From contig CM050648.1 of the NCBI GenBank assembly GCA_027574665.1, positions 138,818,175-138,882,174 on the forward strand: 64,000 nt of DNA, in the 5' to 3' direction. A program made the position numbers and the translations under genes. Source of the DNA: Rhynochetos jubatus (Eukaryota > Chordata > Aves > Eurypygiformes > Rhynochetidae). This document shows positions 38,077-51,500 of this stretch, in pieces (the first letter of the stretch is position 1; each line of letters opens with the position of its first letter). Under the pieces are notes generated by a model. That model did not search any database. It was not told the origin of the DNA and was given only the letters and a program-made list of their open reading frames with translations.

Positions 38077-40916
38077 AGTTTGGTAGCTACTGGTGCTTTT
38101 TAATGTACACAACTTGCATAGCTTCTGCGTTCAACAGCTTCTCTAGAAAGTGCAATAGCCAAATCTGCAGCTCACAACTGTAATTTGAAGAACTGATCCT
38201 ACAGTTCTTTAGTCACAAGAAGCTGATCATTACTGTTTATATTACTGCAAAACCAAAAAGACATTTCTATTACAACAACCAAGACATGTAATCTTTACTT
38301 CTGTTTCTCCTTTTCTTATGAAGGGTTTTCCACTTGCAACCTCTCCAGAGGACTCTGGATTTCCCCCACTGTCAGCAGACTCCCAATACTCCTTTATGCT
38401 ACATATTACATGGCCATATAAAGCAATTTCACGAGGACATTCTTATCTTTCCTGGGTATCTTGCAAGTCTCTAAGTTTCTCACAACATTCCCAAGAGCTG
38501 GTAAATGTATTTTCTGGAGGAATGCATGTCCTGGTCACTTCTTGACCCTCAGATGGAACTTCAGGTTCAGACTAAATCATTGATAAAAAAATCAGCCTTT
38601 AAGTGCTTTCAAAAGCTTAGGATTTGGTTTTTTGGGGTTTTGGGGGTGTTTTTTGTTTGTTGTTGGGTTTTTTTTTAAATTTATTAACCAGTTTCAGTCT
38701 GTAAATTAAAGCTTTAACTATGCTAGGAAATTAAAGGAAATGATGTAACATTGTTCTGGTGAGGAAAATTAAGAAAAGCAGAACGAGTGCAGCACTTGAT
38801 GACTGGCAGCTAGGGTGAGGCTCTGCAGGGAGAATATCCATGTGCATTTTGTGTCACAGATAAGCCTAAGAACACAGGAATTACAACAAATAACCTCTGA
38901 GGCATCTATGCAGAAAGAGCTCTTAGGCAAGCCAAAGGAGCAGCAACTAATCTCAACCATTTGGTGCATCACAGTGCTGCTTCTGGAACCAGCCAACTGC
39001 ATCAGGGCAACACAGAAACGGAAGGCAGGTGAGGCTCTTACCAGCCCTAAACACTGCTGCTGCTTCTTTCCTTTTTTTGGGGAGGAGGGGAGGGTGTGCA
39101 GCCCAAGCACTTCTCTCCAAATATGATTTTTCTTTCTCTAAATGCTGCCATATTTTCTTTACCTCAGTTTCCAGATCCACCAGAAATGTGTTTACTCTCT
39201 TTCTTCTGATAAAACTTGCAATGCGTCTAAGAAAGCATCTAGACAATAATTTAAAATTCTGCAATTAGGACAATGACTATACTATAAACTGGAGCCAGCT
39301 GTTTAACAGAAATAAGCCGGTATCTGCCAAACCCATGTTTCTTAATTTAATCCTGTCCTATCACTGACTCAAGGCTTTATTGTTGGTTTGGTTGGTTTTC
39401 TGTGGCATGAAGTCTAGTTTCGTTTAGCAATTAAGAGTATTAAGTGTGGAAGCAGAAATACAAGGGTAAAGCTGTTACTGTGCCTAAATATATGTCATTT
39501 ATGATAGAAACAGCAGTATCTTGTTATTACTGCCTGCCAGCAACTGGAACAAGCCAGTGTGTGCTTGAAAATTACACCGACATTTCTTATTGTATTACAT
39601 GTTTCTCCACTGCAGAGAAGTGAACAAACAGGTCTGGCAGTAGGACTTGTACACTTCCTTCTTGATTCCTAATATTTACTACCTAAAGAGATTCCATCAA
39701 AATCAGTTGTGTAAGTCAGGGAGGTGACTCTCTATGGAATCAGTACGCATAATTGGTTTTTTGTGTAAGATTAGTCTCAAACAAGCATTTTTCTTGGCCA
39801 TATTTCATACATTATTATACCGATGCACCCTATAAGCTACGGTTTTTCCTTGCTAGAAAAATGTGTTTAAAAGCTGTAGGCCGTATTTGCCACTGAAAAA
39901 GAGTGAGCTAATTAAGGGCTTGTTCCCAAAGATGTTTTTCCACAACCCTCTCCAACTGGTATTTACATATGCAGGGAGGTGATGGGAGTATTTTCCAAGT
40001 GAACATTTATTTTGGGTGACTGTTAACCAAACCTCTAGAGGGGAAACACTTTAAATAAACCTTATTTAAACCAAGTAGTGCCATGCTGACTCAGCTGTTA
40101 CTCATTAGAAAGCAATGGTCAGAGGAATTGACATTACTCAGCACGACAGGCTTCCCCCTAGCCTTAATCTAAGCTGGCCTCTTCACAGGACTGGGTTCTG
40201 CCTTAACTGCGTATTGTCCTTTTACAAGCACTTCTCTTTTACTTAAAAAGTGCACTTTTCTGGCTAAAAGCAGAATATATGACATTTTCCCCGTGTTGTA
40301 GATTGATCCTCACGCATGAAAAAACAACACATGGAGACCATATATTTTTAAATAATGTAGATGAGATGCTGTAGCAAGCATCTTCTATCAGTAGCTATGT
40401 CTGTATTTCCTCACGTGCCACATGTGCTCTTTGATCTTTCCCCATTTCTCTCAGCCTGTTGTAGCATGACCAACCTATCCACAGTGTCTGGGTGTTTCCA
40501 ATTTACTCGTACGTTTTATTAAAACCAACATGCTAAAACTAGAACACCGCAAAGGCACGCAGATAGTAAAAAAAACCCCAGAAATGTTTGCCTCAGAAGC
40601 AACACAAGCCATATCATCCCAGATTAGGTGAAGCAATGTTTTAGGTCAAATCAGGCCATGTTTTTAACCCTTCCCCTCATAGCATCTTTTCAGGCAGAGA
40701 TAAAGCTGTTCAGGTGTCTTAACAGCCTAATTCTTGCCTTACTGTGGTTAGACTTCTTTGAAGTACAATATTCCTTAAATTTCTAAACTTAGATGATATT
40801 TGTAGCATCTCTTAGCATTTCACAGGTAGAATTTTACAGTTGTTACTGCTATTGACTTATTAATGTCTATTTTAATTTTTTTAATTGACAATGAGAAATT
40901 CTGCACACAACCCTAA

Positions 40917-40949
40917 AGCAAGAACGAAGCAAGAACGAAACAAGAACGC
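40917..40949 (+). repeat. Three tandem 11-bp units
   Basis: GCAAGAACGAA is repeated about three times with small changes (units ending GAAGC, GAAAC and CGCT). It is a short minisatellite, and I see no function. Confidence 0.85.
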
Positions 40950-41004
40950 TGTTATGCAATACTTTTCACTATTTCTGTTTACAGAACCTGTCTTTAATCA
41001 GTAC

Positions 41005-41022
41005 TTTTTTTTTTTTTTTTTT
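41005..41022. repeat. Poly-T run (18)
   Basis: An uninterrupted run of 18 T between GTAC and GCCTTC. It is a simple repeat or an old poly-A tail on the minus strand, and no element body is recognisable next to it. Confidence 0.9.
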
Positions 41023-41967
41023 GCCTTCAAGGAAGATTCACTGATACATCAAAGCAGGAAGACTACAGTAATTGTTGAAGCTAAATTTATAGTTGCTAAA
41101 TTTATAGTCTATAGATAGATTTTATCAAAGTTCCTTAATCTTTGGTAGTCAAAGAGGTAATTTCTATGGTAATGTAAGCTCAGCTTTGACTTTTTATCTA
41201 TGTGGGAAGGAAAATCCTAGTTTCCTGAGCCCAAAAAGGTTGCTTCAGGTTTTCTGACAATGCTCTTTCAATGCCCAAAGTCAGCCCACCGTCTTTGCTG
41301 CACTGCTATTCGAGGTACCACGCAGCCATGACATTTCTTAGAACAGCTAGCATTCAATTAAGAGTTTTATGCCAGGGAGCCACTACGACAGGCAGAAATG
41401 TTGTATGAAAATTAGCTGTGGAGGCCGCAGCGTGAGTGGTTGGTGGATGCATGGTAAGACTCGTTGGAGTTCACTGAATTTTTGTCCTAGGTTTGCATCC
41501 GACCTAGTTAATCGTAACAACTGTGTATTAATTTTATTGGTAACTTAAATTTACTCCCAATTAATTTATTCAAGTGCAGTCTATGTATAATATATATATT
41601 TCCCTTGGAAGTTCAAAGCACGTGTATTTTTCCTTTGTTGTGAGCAGGAGAAACAACACGCAAAGGCAAAGCTCTTAAAAGACAGAGTTTCACCTTGTTT
41701 CATTTCAAAAGGTGGATTTGCTTGAATTTTCCCATTCTCTTACAGAGCTGGTAATGCGCTGTTTAATGTACAAAAGGAGTCTGAATTCTTGCTTAATGTG
41801 CAAAATCACTTTACCACTGGAGTCTCCACTACAGTCCCCGCCTTAAAACAGAACATCACCTTTGTTTGCCTTTCGGAGATTAAGATCTTCCAGGCTTCAT
41901 TTTGTTCAGTTTTAAATATTATAGTTATAGATTATATTTCAATAGAAGGCAAATTCTATCCCCCCTC

Positions 41968-41988
41968 AAAAAAAAAAAAAAAAAAAAA
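41968..41988. repeat. Poly-A run (21)
   Basis: An uninterrupted run of 21 A after CCCCCCTC. No retrocopy could be recognised upstream, so it is listed as a simple repeat only. Confidence 0.9.
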
Positions 41989-43969
41989 GCTTTAAAAAAG
42001 ATATTTTGGACTTGACTAGAAACACCTGTGTTTGAAGAATGTTGGGGTTTTATCCTTTGGTGGCACAAAGCAGTAGGTGGTCACTCTATATCCACCAGCT
42101 GCTTGTAGACGAAAGTGGTAATAATGTAATAGGTTATTATCTTACTGGTTCTTTCAGGTCACATTCTGGGACACATGCTCCTCGTCAAGCTTTCTCCTTA
42201 TGCAGAGAAATCAACAAGTCAGGTTGGGGAGATAAAACGCAACAGGATGTTAATGACCCACTAATGGCATATTTCTCGGCTTGTCACCTGTGAATCACCT
42301 GTTAGTATGGGGAATAGGATAGTTGATTTGCAGTAGGATTAATACCAGTAAGAAATTTCAGCCCTGTAGGGCTAACAGCAATACCTAGGTATGTTTACAA
42401 ATCTGATCCTAAAGGCATTCGGTATTTCACCTTCTTTGTGAATAATTTGTAAATAATCTCTTCTTCATAAAGCAAAAAAATAAATATGGAATATGTTAAA
42501 TAAAGAAAAAATAAACAAAAATGCTTGTAGAGGGATGTACTGAAGTACGTGGTGAAATCTTGGCTTGCTTGTTTTAGCGGCAGCTCTCCAAGTGGCTTAA
42601 GTGAAGTCCTGATTTCCTCCATGAAAGATACATTAAAAAGTTAGTCATAGGAGTCCATGATAGGACTGAGTATCATGTTATTGATGTGTTAAATACGTAT
42701 TGTTATGATTATTCATTCTCTAAATTAATGGGTATTTTTGAAAAACAAACACTCTTTAGTTTGACTTGGGATTGATTTAGTGTAGAGGCTAGAAACAAGC
42801 GTAAGGGTGAAAATTACAGAAATTCCGGGGAAAAAATCTCCTTGAAGATTGCTTCACCGACTTACATGGTGTCACTGAAGGGAGAATTTGGCCATTTGTG
42901 CTTCTATTTTAATACAGCAATTGTGAATGCATAACGAATATGAAATATCAATTATGTAGTGAAATGATTTAATTCAGTGAAGCAACAACTTACGCACATG
43001 CCGAGTATCTGCATCCTGTGGGATACGGAGGGATCCCTTTGGCTTGTTCTGTTTTCACTCACCCTGGTATATATCAACAATAAAATTTCAGAATTTAGTT
43101 GATAAGAAACCTGAATTCACTACTTCTTCAGATTTGCACTGGAAAAACAGAGGGCAGAGTCTGATCTCTCTAGCTTTTCTACACAGTGGATGGGTCTTTA
43201 GTCCAAGAGCTTAATTAATTACTCTTCTTCTTCTTTATTAAACTGGGAAAATATCACTGATTATATTAGAATTAATTTTAATGTAAAGGTGAGGACGCAA
43301 GAGCACAAGCACATCACAGATCCAGGTTTTCTGCTGGTAAATTTCCTGTTCAAGGGTTTGCTTTGCTGTTCAGAAATGCAGGTTTACAAAATCATCAAAA
43401 TTGCCACTTTGCTATAAAAGATGCGCTTCCATGTCTATAGAGCCTTTCTCATATATATGTGTGGGAACTGGTGCAAGGAATAACAATGAAACTACATCTG
43501 AATGTAATTATGGACTTCATTATCTCATCTATTAAAAAAAAATGTTTCACTTTTCGTATTAGATTTTTAAAAATCTAAGGTTTGGGCTAGGGTCTACAGA
43601 ATTATACAGGGTTTTAAAAATGTACTGTAACACAAAATTATAAACATGTTCTGCTGATTTCTGATAAAATTGTAAGTATTTTAAAAACATGTTGGTAAAT
43701 CACCGTATTACTATGAAATTAAAGAGAACTGTAGAGTATGATCTCTAATATAAGAGCTTACTTCCAGACTTGATCAATTCTTCATAGCATTCACCTCACC
43801 TATCGGGTCAAATTAACTTACTACTGGAGGTATTGGGGGGGGGGAGTGGGTGTAATTTAACAATTGGAGTTTCTATGCTTAATTTGGAAGCCGCCATCAA
43901 ATTTCTATGAACGATACGGTTTAAATTTTGCAACTAAGAGACTCATATACTCATACTCCTTTCGTCTGC

Positions 43970-44240
43970 GTGTTTCCCGTAGGGGATTTGAAAGAGGCGT
44001 TGGTGTTGACGGTACTTAGAAGCGGCTGGCCGGCAGCGAGAGTGAAGGCTGGAACCAGGGCACGGACACTCACGGTGCGGGCTGCTGGGGCTTTGTCTCG
44101 CGTGTGCTTTGCAGGACAGCCACGAGGTGTCTTTGTTGTACTGCTGATTTTCTGCATCGGGGTTACTGAGACGTGCCGCGAGCACGGCGGGGAACAGGCA
44201 CACCCCCCGCACCCACTGCAGCCGGGTTGTGGCAGATTTG
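43970..44240. promoter_or_regulatory. CpG-rich patch
   Basis: About 270 bases are much richer in CpG and GC than the DNA to the left (runs such as GCGGCTGGCCGGCAGCGAG and GCCGCGAGCACGGCGGGG). Long frames are open on both strands, which is expected of GC-rich DNA and is not taken as coding. It ends at the CR1 at 44281. It could be a small CpG island of a distal promoter or enhancer. Confidence 0.35.
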
Positions 44241-44280
44241 CACCAGAATGCATCAAAGGTTTAAATCCCGTTCTTGACAT

Positions 44281-44925
44281 TTCACAGAATCATAGGATGG
44301 TCTGGGTTGGAAGGGACCTTCTCGGGGCAACTTGGTCCAGTGCCTCACCACCCTCTCCAGGAAGAATGTTTTCTTGATATCTGATCTAAATCTGCCCCAT
44401 TTCAATTTAAACCCATTACCCCTTGTCCTTGTAAAAAGTCCCCCTCAGCTTTCCTGTAGCCCCCACCCCCCACCCCACCCCCCAGGCACTGGAAGGTGGT
44501 ATCAGGTCTCCCTGGAGCCTTCTCTTCTCCAGGCTGAACAAACCCAACTCTCTCAGCCTTTCCCCATAGCAGAGGTGCTCCAGCCCTCGGAGCATCTTCG
44601 TGGCCTCCTCTGGACTCGCTCCAACCGTTTGATATCCTTCTGATGTTGGGGGCCCCAGAGCTGGACACAGTCCTCCAGATGGGGTCTTAGGAGAGCAGAA
44701 TAGAGGGGGAGAATCCACTCCCTTGACCTTCTGGCCACGCTTCTCCTGATATAGCCCAGGATCCAGTTGGCTTTCTGGGCTGCCAGCGCACACTGCCGGC
44801 TCATGTCCAGCTTCTCATCCGCCAGCACCCCCAAGCCCTCAGGGCTGCCCTCAATCTCAGGGCAAAGAAGTGTCTTGATTTCATGGCAAGGAAAGCCCAC
44901 TTGCAGCACGGTGGAGCTCAATGTC
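44281..44925 (-). mobile_element. CR1 LINE fragment with internal deletion
   Basis: Minus-strand CR1 of about 645 bases. The 3' end (TCACAGAATCATAGGATGG) is followed after GGACCTTCT by GGGGCAACTTGGTCCAG. Compared with the copies at 17181 and 27719, about 120 bases are missing there. On the minus strand, 44553-44921 stays open for about 120 codons and corresponds to the C-terminal end of the CR1 ORF2 protein (ADEKLDMS, then SALLRPHLE). It is a fragment and cannot be active. Confidence 0.95.
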
Positions 44926-45825
44926 GGTCTGCGAGAGCAGCACAGCTTTTGGGTCAGATTTGTTTAGCTTTCTGATTAATTTGGAGCCCTGACGTCTTGG
45001 GAAATGGATCTGGGTGTGACTGGTTTGGGTTTTGTACAGACAACTTGGATCATGCGAAGCTCACTGCCTGGCTGTCACCCGCTAGCAGTCAGGTTCGGTC
45101 ACGGCAGGAGAGCTAGAGGGACCTGAACAAGGACGGTAGCGTCAGGGAAAACAGTTTGCACCCCTAAGGTGAACCCAAAGAAGAGGGAAGCACACGTGTA
45201 GCTGACGGAGGCAGAGGAACACGAAACAGAAGATAGTCCCTTAGGAGTGAGCTGGTTGTAAAACTACTACGTGGAAGGAAGAGCAGGAATGCTCACACAT
45301 GTGGTACTCATGGCCTTGTGTTACTGATCTCTGTGCAAGGTCGGTTCCAGCCCTCCACAGGTGACAACTGAATTTTAAGGCAAGACTCGACTTAACTAGG
45401 GATAAGGGGCGAGGAAGGGCACGAGAGTGAGCTCAGGCAGCGCCCTGCAGAGCCCGCTCAGTGCAGCTTTTTGCTCTCGTGCTTTCCACATAATTTTGAG
45501 CCCCACAGAAAGCCCACGGTATAACCTTGAGTAGAAATATCCTGTGCCTTAAAGCAGCCAAAGTTTCCCAAAGGACGTGGAGCTGCTGTCGCAGGCTGCC
45601 TCCACCCGAGGTGGGGGGCATTGCTCTGCCAGCCCGTTCCAGGTGAGCAGCTTCCACTCCTGCGGGCTGCAGAAGCACACTGCGACCAACATGAAATCAG
45701 ACGAATGTGCGTACCCCCTATAGCTTTGCTTCTGTTTAATCCTCTGAACTCACCTGTGCTTGTGCATAACATTCTTTTAAACTTTCCGCTCTTTCAGGGA
45801 TTTTTAATTCCAGCTTTGACTACTG

Positions 45826-45886
45826 CCGGGGGGGGCTAAGCGTAGAATTTTATAATGGAAGCGCATTTCGGGGGGGGCGGGGCTAA
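45826..45886 (+). repeat. Paired G8 tracts with a GC box
   Basis: Two G8 runs about 40 bases apart (45828-45835 and 45870-45877) are each followed by GCTAA or GCGGGGCTAA. The second contains GGGGCGGGGC, a good Sp1-type GC box. It may be a chance duplication or a weak promoter element; no transcript start can be assigned. Confidence 0.6.
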
Positions 45887-48059
45887 CTGCACTCCATTGA
45901 AACACACTTTCAGTCTCTCCTGGTTTAGCAAAAAAATTCCTTTGGGAATAACGGTGTAATTAAAGATAGTTATGGTGCAGAAGCACCATAAATTCCAGGG
46001 CACTCACGTTACCAAGCTTTTAGAAGAGATGGCTTCGTGTCTGGGAGACGTAGTTACAACACTGGAGCAGGTATGGGAGTTCCAGGACATACAGATTCAA
46101 CCCATGAGAAGTTTCTGAGCATTTAGGTGGTGTCTCCAGAATTCAGCTGAAAGATTTAGTAACGTTTTGTTCGCTTTTGCTTCATACTCCTTGCACACCA
46201 AGAGCGTCACTAGCAAAGCGTGGCAAAGGGAGCGCAGCGGGACAGAGAGGAGCCTCGAGGCTGTGGTCCCATTTCTGGGCTTCTGCCGTATTAAACGCTG
46301 GGTTTCTGGTATAAAATTCAAGGTTATGATGAGATTCCCTAGCTGATACTGGAGAGCACAGGAGAGTGGAGGTCTTCTCACCCCCGCTGACCAGTTAATG
46401 TTCATGACAAGCAGCTCCACCACAGCCTTTGCAGTGGAGGGGCATTAGGGGGTATCACCATTCCCAAACCCGCCAGTGCAGAGCCAGACAGAAGCGGTCA
46501 AACAGCCCACAGACAGTTCAGCAGGAAGACTATAATTAGTTTACTGACAAGAAAAGGGATAAACCTTCAAGTAAAATCCCAGACAAGGATTTAAAGGCTC
46601 GCAACAGAGACATGATCGGTTCTTTGGCTGGATGCAACCCGGATTGTCTGGGTTTACTTCTGGCTCTTCCCTGGGAAGAATCTGAGAAGAAAGCAAGCCT
46701 TCCCGGAGCATCTTTGCCCAATCTCACTCAGCAGGCTTACCCCCGCTGACGGGAACGGAGTTGCCTCTGCGCACACTGGGCCCGGTGAACTGTAGGGCTG
46801 CTACAGCAGAGAAGTTTCAATCCCACATACGCACTGAAATCGATGGGATGGTTTGCCTCATAAAAGAGTGCAGGACCGGCCCTTAAGGTTTTTTTCTGGC
46901 TCCTGACTCTACAGTACAGTGAAGCCTCTTTAGTGTAAGCACCACTTGCATCCAGGCTTGTTGCACACCTTCCCTGTAAAAGACAAAAGAAAAGCTTAGA
47001 GGCTGAAGGACACAGATCTGCTACAGGGGCCTCACTTCTGCGGCTGTCCCCTGGGCAGGACTGGGAGTGCAGGAGGCTTGCTCTACTGCCTTCTTATTTA
47101 ATTCTGTATACAGCTGATGATTGTCAAAAGAAAGCAAACAAAACTTTGAATCTCTCCACCCGTGCACGCACGCAGACATCGAAAGGGTACTGGTACCACA
47201 CCATTTCAATGGCTTTTGCCTGCAAAGCGTCACACTTTTCATCTACCATTTAATTCTTCTAAATGGATGTTACTCTTCTTCCCATTACGGATCTCCATTG
47301 CGTCTATGAAACGTTATTTGCATAAAAGGAACTGAATAATTGATAGGGGATGTGAGCAAGAGCTAGCACACAGCTTGGTAGGGGTTTGCCGGTAATCCCA
47401 GCGAGTCCAACACATAGCTCAGCGCTTGTTTAATGGGATGGAAGCTGACAGGGCTTCCTTGTACCTCTGCTACAGAACTCATTGTGGCTGCATGACCTCC
47501 TTGTACTTAGCTACTCTGCTTGTTGATCTCGCTGCTCTTTTCCTCCATTAACGGGAGAATTCTTAACGGAAACGATACAGTATGCTACAATTAGTGTTCA
47601 CGTACACCATAAAATACTGCGGCATTTGAGGTCTGCCCGGCGTATTCTAGGGCTTTTATAAAATGGAAAGGAACACAAACCTTCACTGGGTTGTGTTATT
47701 AAAGGCAAAGTCTGAGAGCAGCTTTCATTTACATGTTGGTTTGATCTTGAATTCAAACCCAAGTTTGGTCTTTGGGGTAGGTGAGGGGGGCTTTGCCATA
47801 TTAAGATTTTTTTCTTGTTGTTGGAAAAGGTCTATTGAAACTGTAAAACTCACAACATGCAGGGTTTTGCTACTGTTCCATGACAAGTTTTATACTGGAA
47901 GTCCTCTGCATTTTAGATGTCTCCACTTAGCGAGATGACTGTCAGAATGAATCTCTTTATTTCTGAAAAGGGAAAAAGCCATAGAGGTAATGTATCTTGT
48001 AAATAAAATATGCTTGGCAGTTGTCTGAAAAAAATCATCTAAAAATAAACTAAAATCAA

Positions 48060-48560
48060 ATTATTTTTCTTTCAGTGCTTTGCACATTTCTAAAGTACCT
48101 ATTTTTAATAAGCAGCAGTATTAGGAGAGCCTGGAAACAGCTGGAACGATTAGTATTTGCTTGGCGAGGGAGCCGCCTCAGCTGCTCTGACAAGCAAGCT
48201 GCCATTTTCCGTGTAATCACTTTTGATTCTGAAGCACTTGCTTTGCTTTTAACTTTGTGCAAATCCCTCTTGATATTTCTCTTTTTAAAGCAGACGCATT
48301 TCCATATGTCCACACAAGTTTCCCTGACAATTCAGCGTGCCGCTCAGGCCTTGCCTTGCTCCTGCTGGGCGATTTGTGAAACGAGGCTGCTTTGTTTATT
48401 AACTGTACATGTACATAATGTAAAACATACTTAATATCCTCGACCACCGCACAGATGTTTTCGTGCTGAGAGGAGACTCGAAGTTTTGCTGATTTAATTA
48501 ACCTCTCTTTTTCTCCCATTTGTAAAGCAATTTCTTAAGGACTTCTATTCCTGGTAAATC
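48060..48560. promoter_or_regulatory. Candidate conserved non-coding element
   Basis: A 500-base block with high complexity, no repeat signature and frames open for 100-119 codons on both strands. It contains several compact motifs: GATTTAATTAACC at about 48490, CTGTACATGTACATAATG at about 48403 (a 10-base palindrome, TGTACATGTACA), and CAGCTGCTCTGAC at 48178. This texture is typical of deeply conserved enhancers near developmental genes. Only an alignment with other birds or mammals can confirm it. Confidence 0.4.
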
Positions 48561-51500
48561 TCTTATTCCATAATTCACATGTTAACTCTTAGAAAGAAAG
48601 AGTTTTCAGTATTCTCTGAAGAGAAATGTTTGAGAATAATTAAAAAAAAAAATAAAATTACAAAAACAACCGATGCAGATACTTCATTCTGCCATCTTCT
48701 CTTCAGAACCATGCCTGATGTTTTCTGGGGAAAAGGCTTTCTGCAACAAAAAGTTACTGCATGGCATATTTTGTTAACCTCTCGCTATTTTATTCCTCAA
48801 AATGTTTTACACATGCTTTTTCTATTCTCATAAAAATAAGTAGCAAACAAATATATCTCAGTAGCATTTTTAAATTTCAGTTCTTATTCCTTCCCATCAA
48901 TTTGGCTGAGAACAGGTATTTGCAAACACTGGTAGCCTAATTTCTTACAGCCTTTCATTTTTTATGAAGTGTTTTCAAAAGACTTCAGTCAACCTTAATG
49001 GTGCGTTTTTAGTTAAGGAAAGTCAATTTAAGCTCCCCAATGAACAAGTGTGTACAGAAAAAAAGCCATAAATGGGTTTAGAAAACAGAGCCAGTAGAAG
49101 CAAAATGCAGCGAGCAGAGCGCTCAGGGAAGCCAAGATATAATGGAAAGAGTAAAATACTGCAGAGCTTTTTCAACTATATACAATTGGAACAATGGGCT
49201 GGACCCAGACATCTATGTTAAACTGTTAGACGATAGGTGAAAAGCAAGCTGCAATTCTGTAACCGGGGCTAGAGAACACTAGAATGGAAGGGCTTAAAGC
49301 TGAAGGAAATGAATGTGGGGTAGTTTAGCAGCACAGAAATCAAGTCAAAATTGGCATATTTCACTGTTTAATATACCATGTGAAGAACCATCTCCTGGCT
49401 TTCTGTATTAAAGGACTGTTAGTACCAGCCTCCTTAATGAAGCTGCTTTCATGCCACCTGTGAAATAATAATACCTTTTTTACCAAAATACTTTAAAAGC
49501 ATTGGGTAATTAAGTAACGTAGCCTCTGTGAGAATATATTCTATAGCTACAAAATATATAATATAGAATTCCACCTGGGAAACTATAACCCAGTGATTGT
49601 TTAAATAACGCTGTTACTTAAACATGGCATTAATAATACATGTAACATGTTTTTCCAAAGCATCACAACCTCACCGGTAAAAGGGTAACCACATAAATAT
49701 TAAAAATCCAAAGACTAAAATAATTCCGTCCTGCTCAACCAGACTGATGCACGCTCTCGGTTGTCTGGGCCCCACCACCTCTTCGTAGCAAAGTACCGTC
49801 CAGGGTACCAGCGATCATTACCGCTCGTCTCGGTTTATGCTTCGCTTTTATGCATGCTCAGAGTTGAGCGCCGTTGTTTTTAATGTCTGCCTTACAACAG
49901 GATTCAGTCCATTCGGGTGGCTTAATGCAAAGGTTTCGTAATATACACAGGGACGAGCAGCGCTGAGGCAACGGACATAGTACTCATTATTCTTTTAACG
50001 GGAATGTCAACAAGAAGAGGAATTAGAGAGGAAATCGTTGTATCTCCAAAAGAACATCTGACTAACCACTACAGATGACATGTTTTTTCCCTTTTTATCC
50101 TCTTCATGATCCATAAAGCAGGATTTTTCCAAAACAATTAATTTGGTTGCCAAACCCTTCTTAATTCTAAGGAGATTTAAAACTCATCTACTTGGAGTCT
50201 GTCTCATGGAGTTAGACCCACAACCGGATTACAAGCTATTCCATCATATGGCTGTTGTTAGCCCAGTTGCTGCTACGTGGTACATAATTGGACTGTTTAA
50301 AAAAAAAAAAAAAGGAGGAAGGAAGACATTAAACCTCCAAGTCTTCTTTACACTAAGCCCACTGGCACCTCTGCATTTTATTATTTGTATTACTTTCTCC
50401 TCAAAAGCCCAGCAGCCTGAGAGAAAAACTTTCCAAAATCATCTTCTAAGTAACCTCGGTACACAGTCCCCAAAACACTAAACTAAATTAACACTCCAAA
50501 CTAAACAAGCCAGTTGACAGCCACGTGCACTCCGGTCCTAGGCAAAACTGAGGTTTAGGTTAGTCGAACGGCTCCTCTTTGTGTCTAGTGTTGGAGAGCA
50601 CATGGCAAATTTCCACTTAAGAATCCCAGTTTGCACTATAACCTAAGTCCCACGTTAATTCTTTTAATTATTGCGTGCGCGTGTTTGCGCGCACACAAGA
50701 ACGTGCTGGTTTGCTTCTTCAGAGAGAACCGGTGGCCTCCAAAAAGCCGAGGCAGACTTAAATCCAGATTCACCCCGTTGTAACATCACTGACTTGGAGC
50801 TGGGGTCACGGTAACGATTTCTTTCTCGGTGATGCACGATGCTCTGCGCTTGATCTTTGCCAGCCAAGGTAGGGCCAACAGTAAGACAAGGTCTGTGCTG
50901 ACGGTCCTGGGTTTGGGCCTCTGAAGATCCAAATCAGAGCCTTCCTGAACACAACACAACCACCGTCTAGACTCTGGGCCTGCTACCTCCGTGTGGGAAC
51001 TACAGAGGCCATGGAGGATGGTGGAACGTCCTAAAGTCTTGTCCTGAGATGGCACTAGATGCGTTCGTGGATCAGCCGGTTTAGAGAGTCTGTTGAAGTC
51101 CTCAGTTTAGGATTCCACCCTGAAGTATAAACTCAATTGTTCTGCTGACAGCCTCATGCCCTTTATGTTCCTTCATTCCATTTCTTGTGTTTGTATTTTT
51201 TACTGTAGCCTTATAACCGTTATTAAGCTTGTAAGCATCATCTTTTACCCAAAAACTGCAGCTGCCCATCTCACCGCAAAATGAGCAGGAACTGGTTGTC
51301 TGTGACAAAAGAAGAAAGGTCTTAGGCAAGTGCATTAATGGAAAGCTGTTGCTTCTTCCATGCACTTAAAAAAACAAACCAAAAAAGCAATATGCTAGTA
51401 TTTATTAAAGGTGCTGCTTTAAATTTTTTCTGCGCCATCAAAATGAAAACACCCCCCCGGTGTGTTGGTTTGTAATTGGTGCGTGCATGGCCCCACTCAG

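Larger units (their letters stand above)
38077..43969. other. AT-rich intergenic stretch
   Basis: About 5.9 kb without a recognised gene. It holds the poly-T and poly-A runs and the 11-bp units listed separately, a G/T-rich stretch at 38626-38676, and a G10 run at 43835-43844. A block at 38770-39270 has overlapping open frames of 79-113 codons on both strands but no recognisable protein. Confidence 0.6.

Noticed and set aside
37659-38112. Minus-strand frames of 89-102 codons
   Set aside because: These are antisense readings of the CR1 fragment at 37610-38076, not genes.
43928-44377. A 149-codon + frame
   Set aside because: Its last third runs into the CR1 copy in antisense, and the rest lies in the CpG-rich patch. 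There is no support for coding.
44416-44921. Minus-strand frames of 122-125 codons
   Set aside because: They correspond to the C-terminal end of the CR1 ORF2 protein in a truncated element, so they are recorded as part of the CR1 and not as a host gene.
50674-50694. Alternating CG/TG tract that could form Z-DNA
   Set aside because: It is only about 20 bases and interrupted by TTT. Too short and irregular to call.
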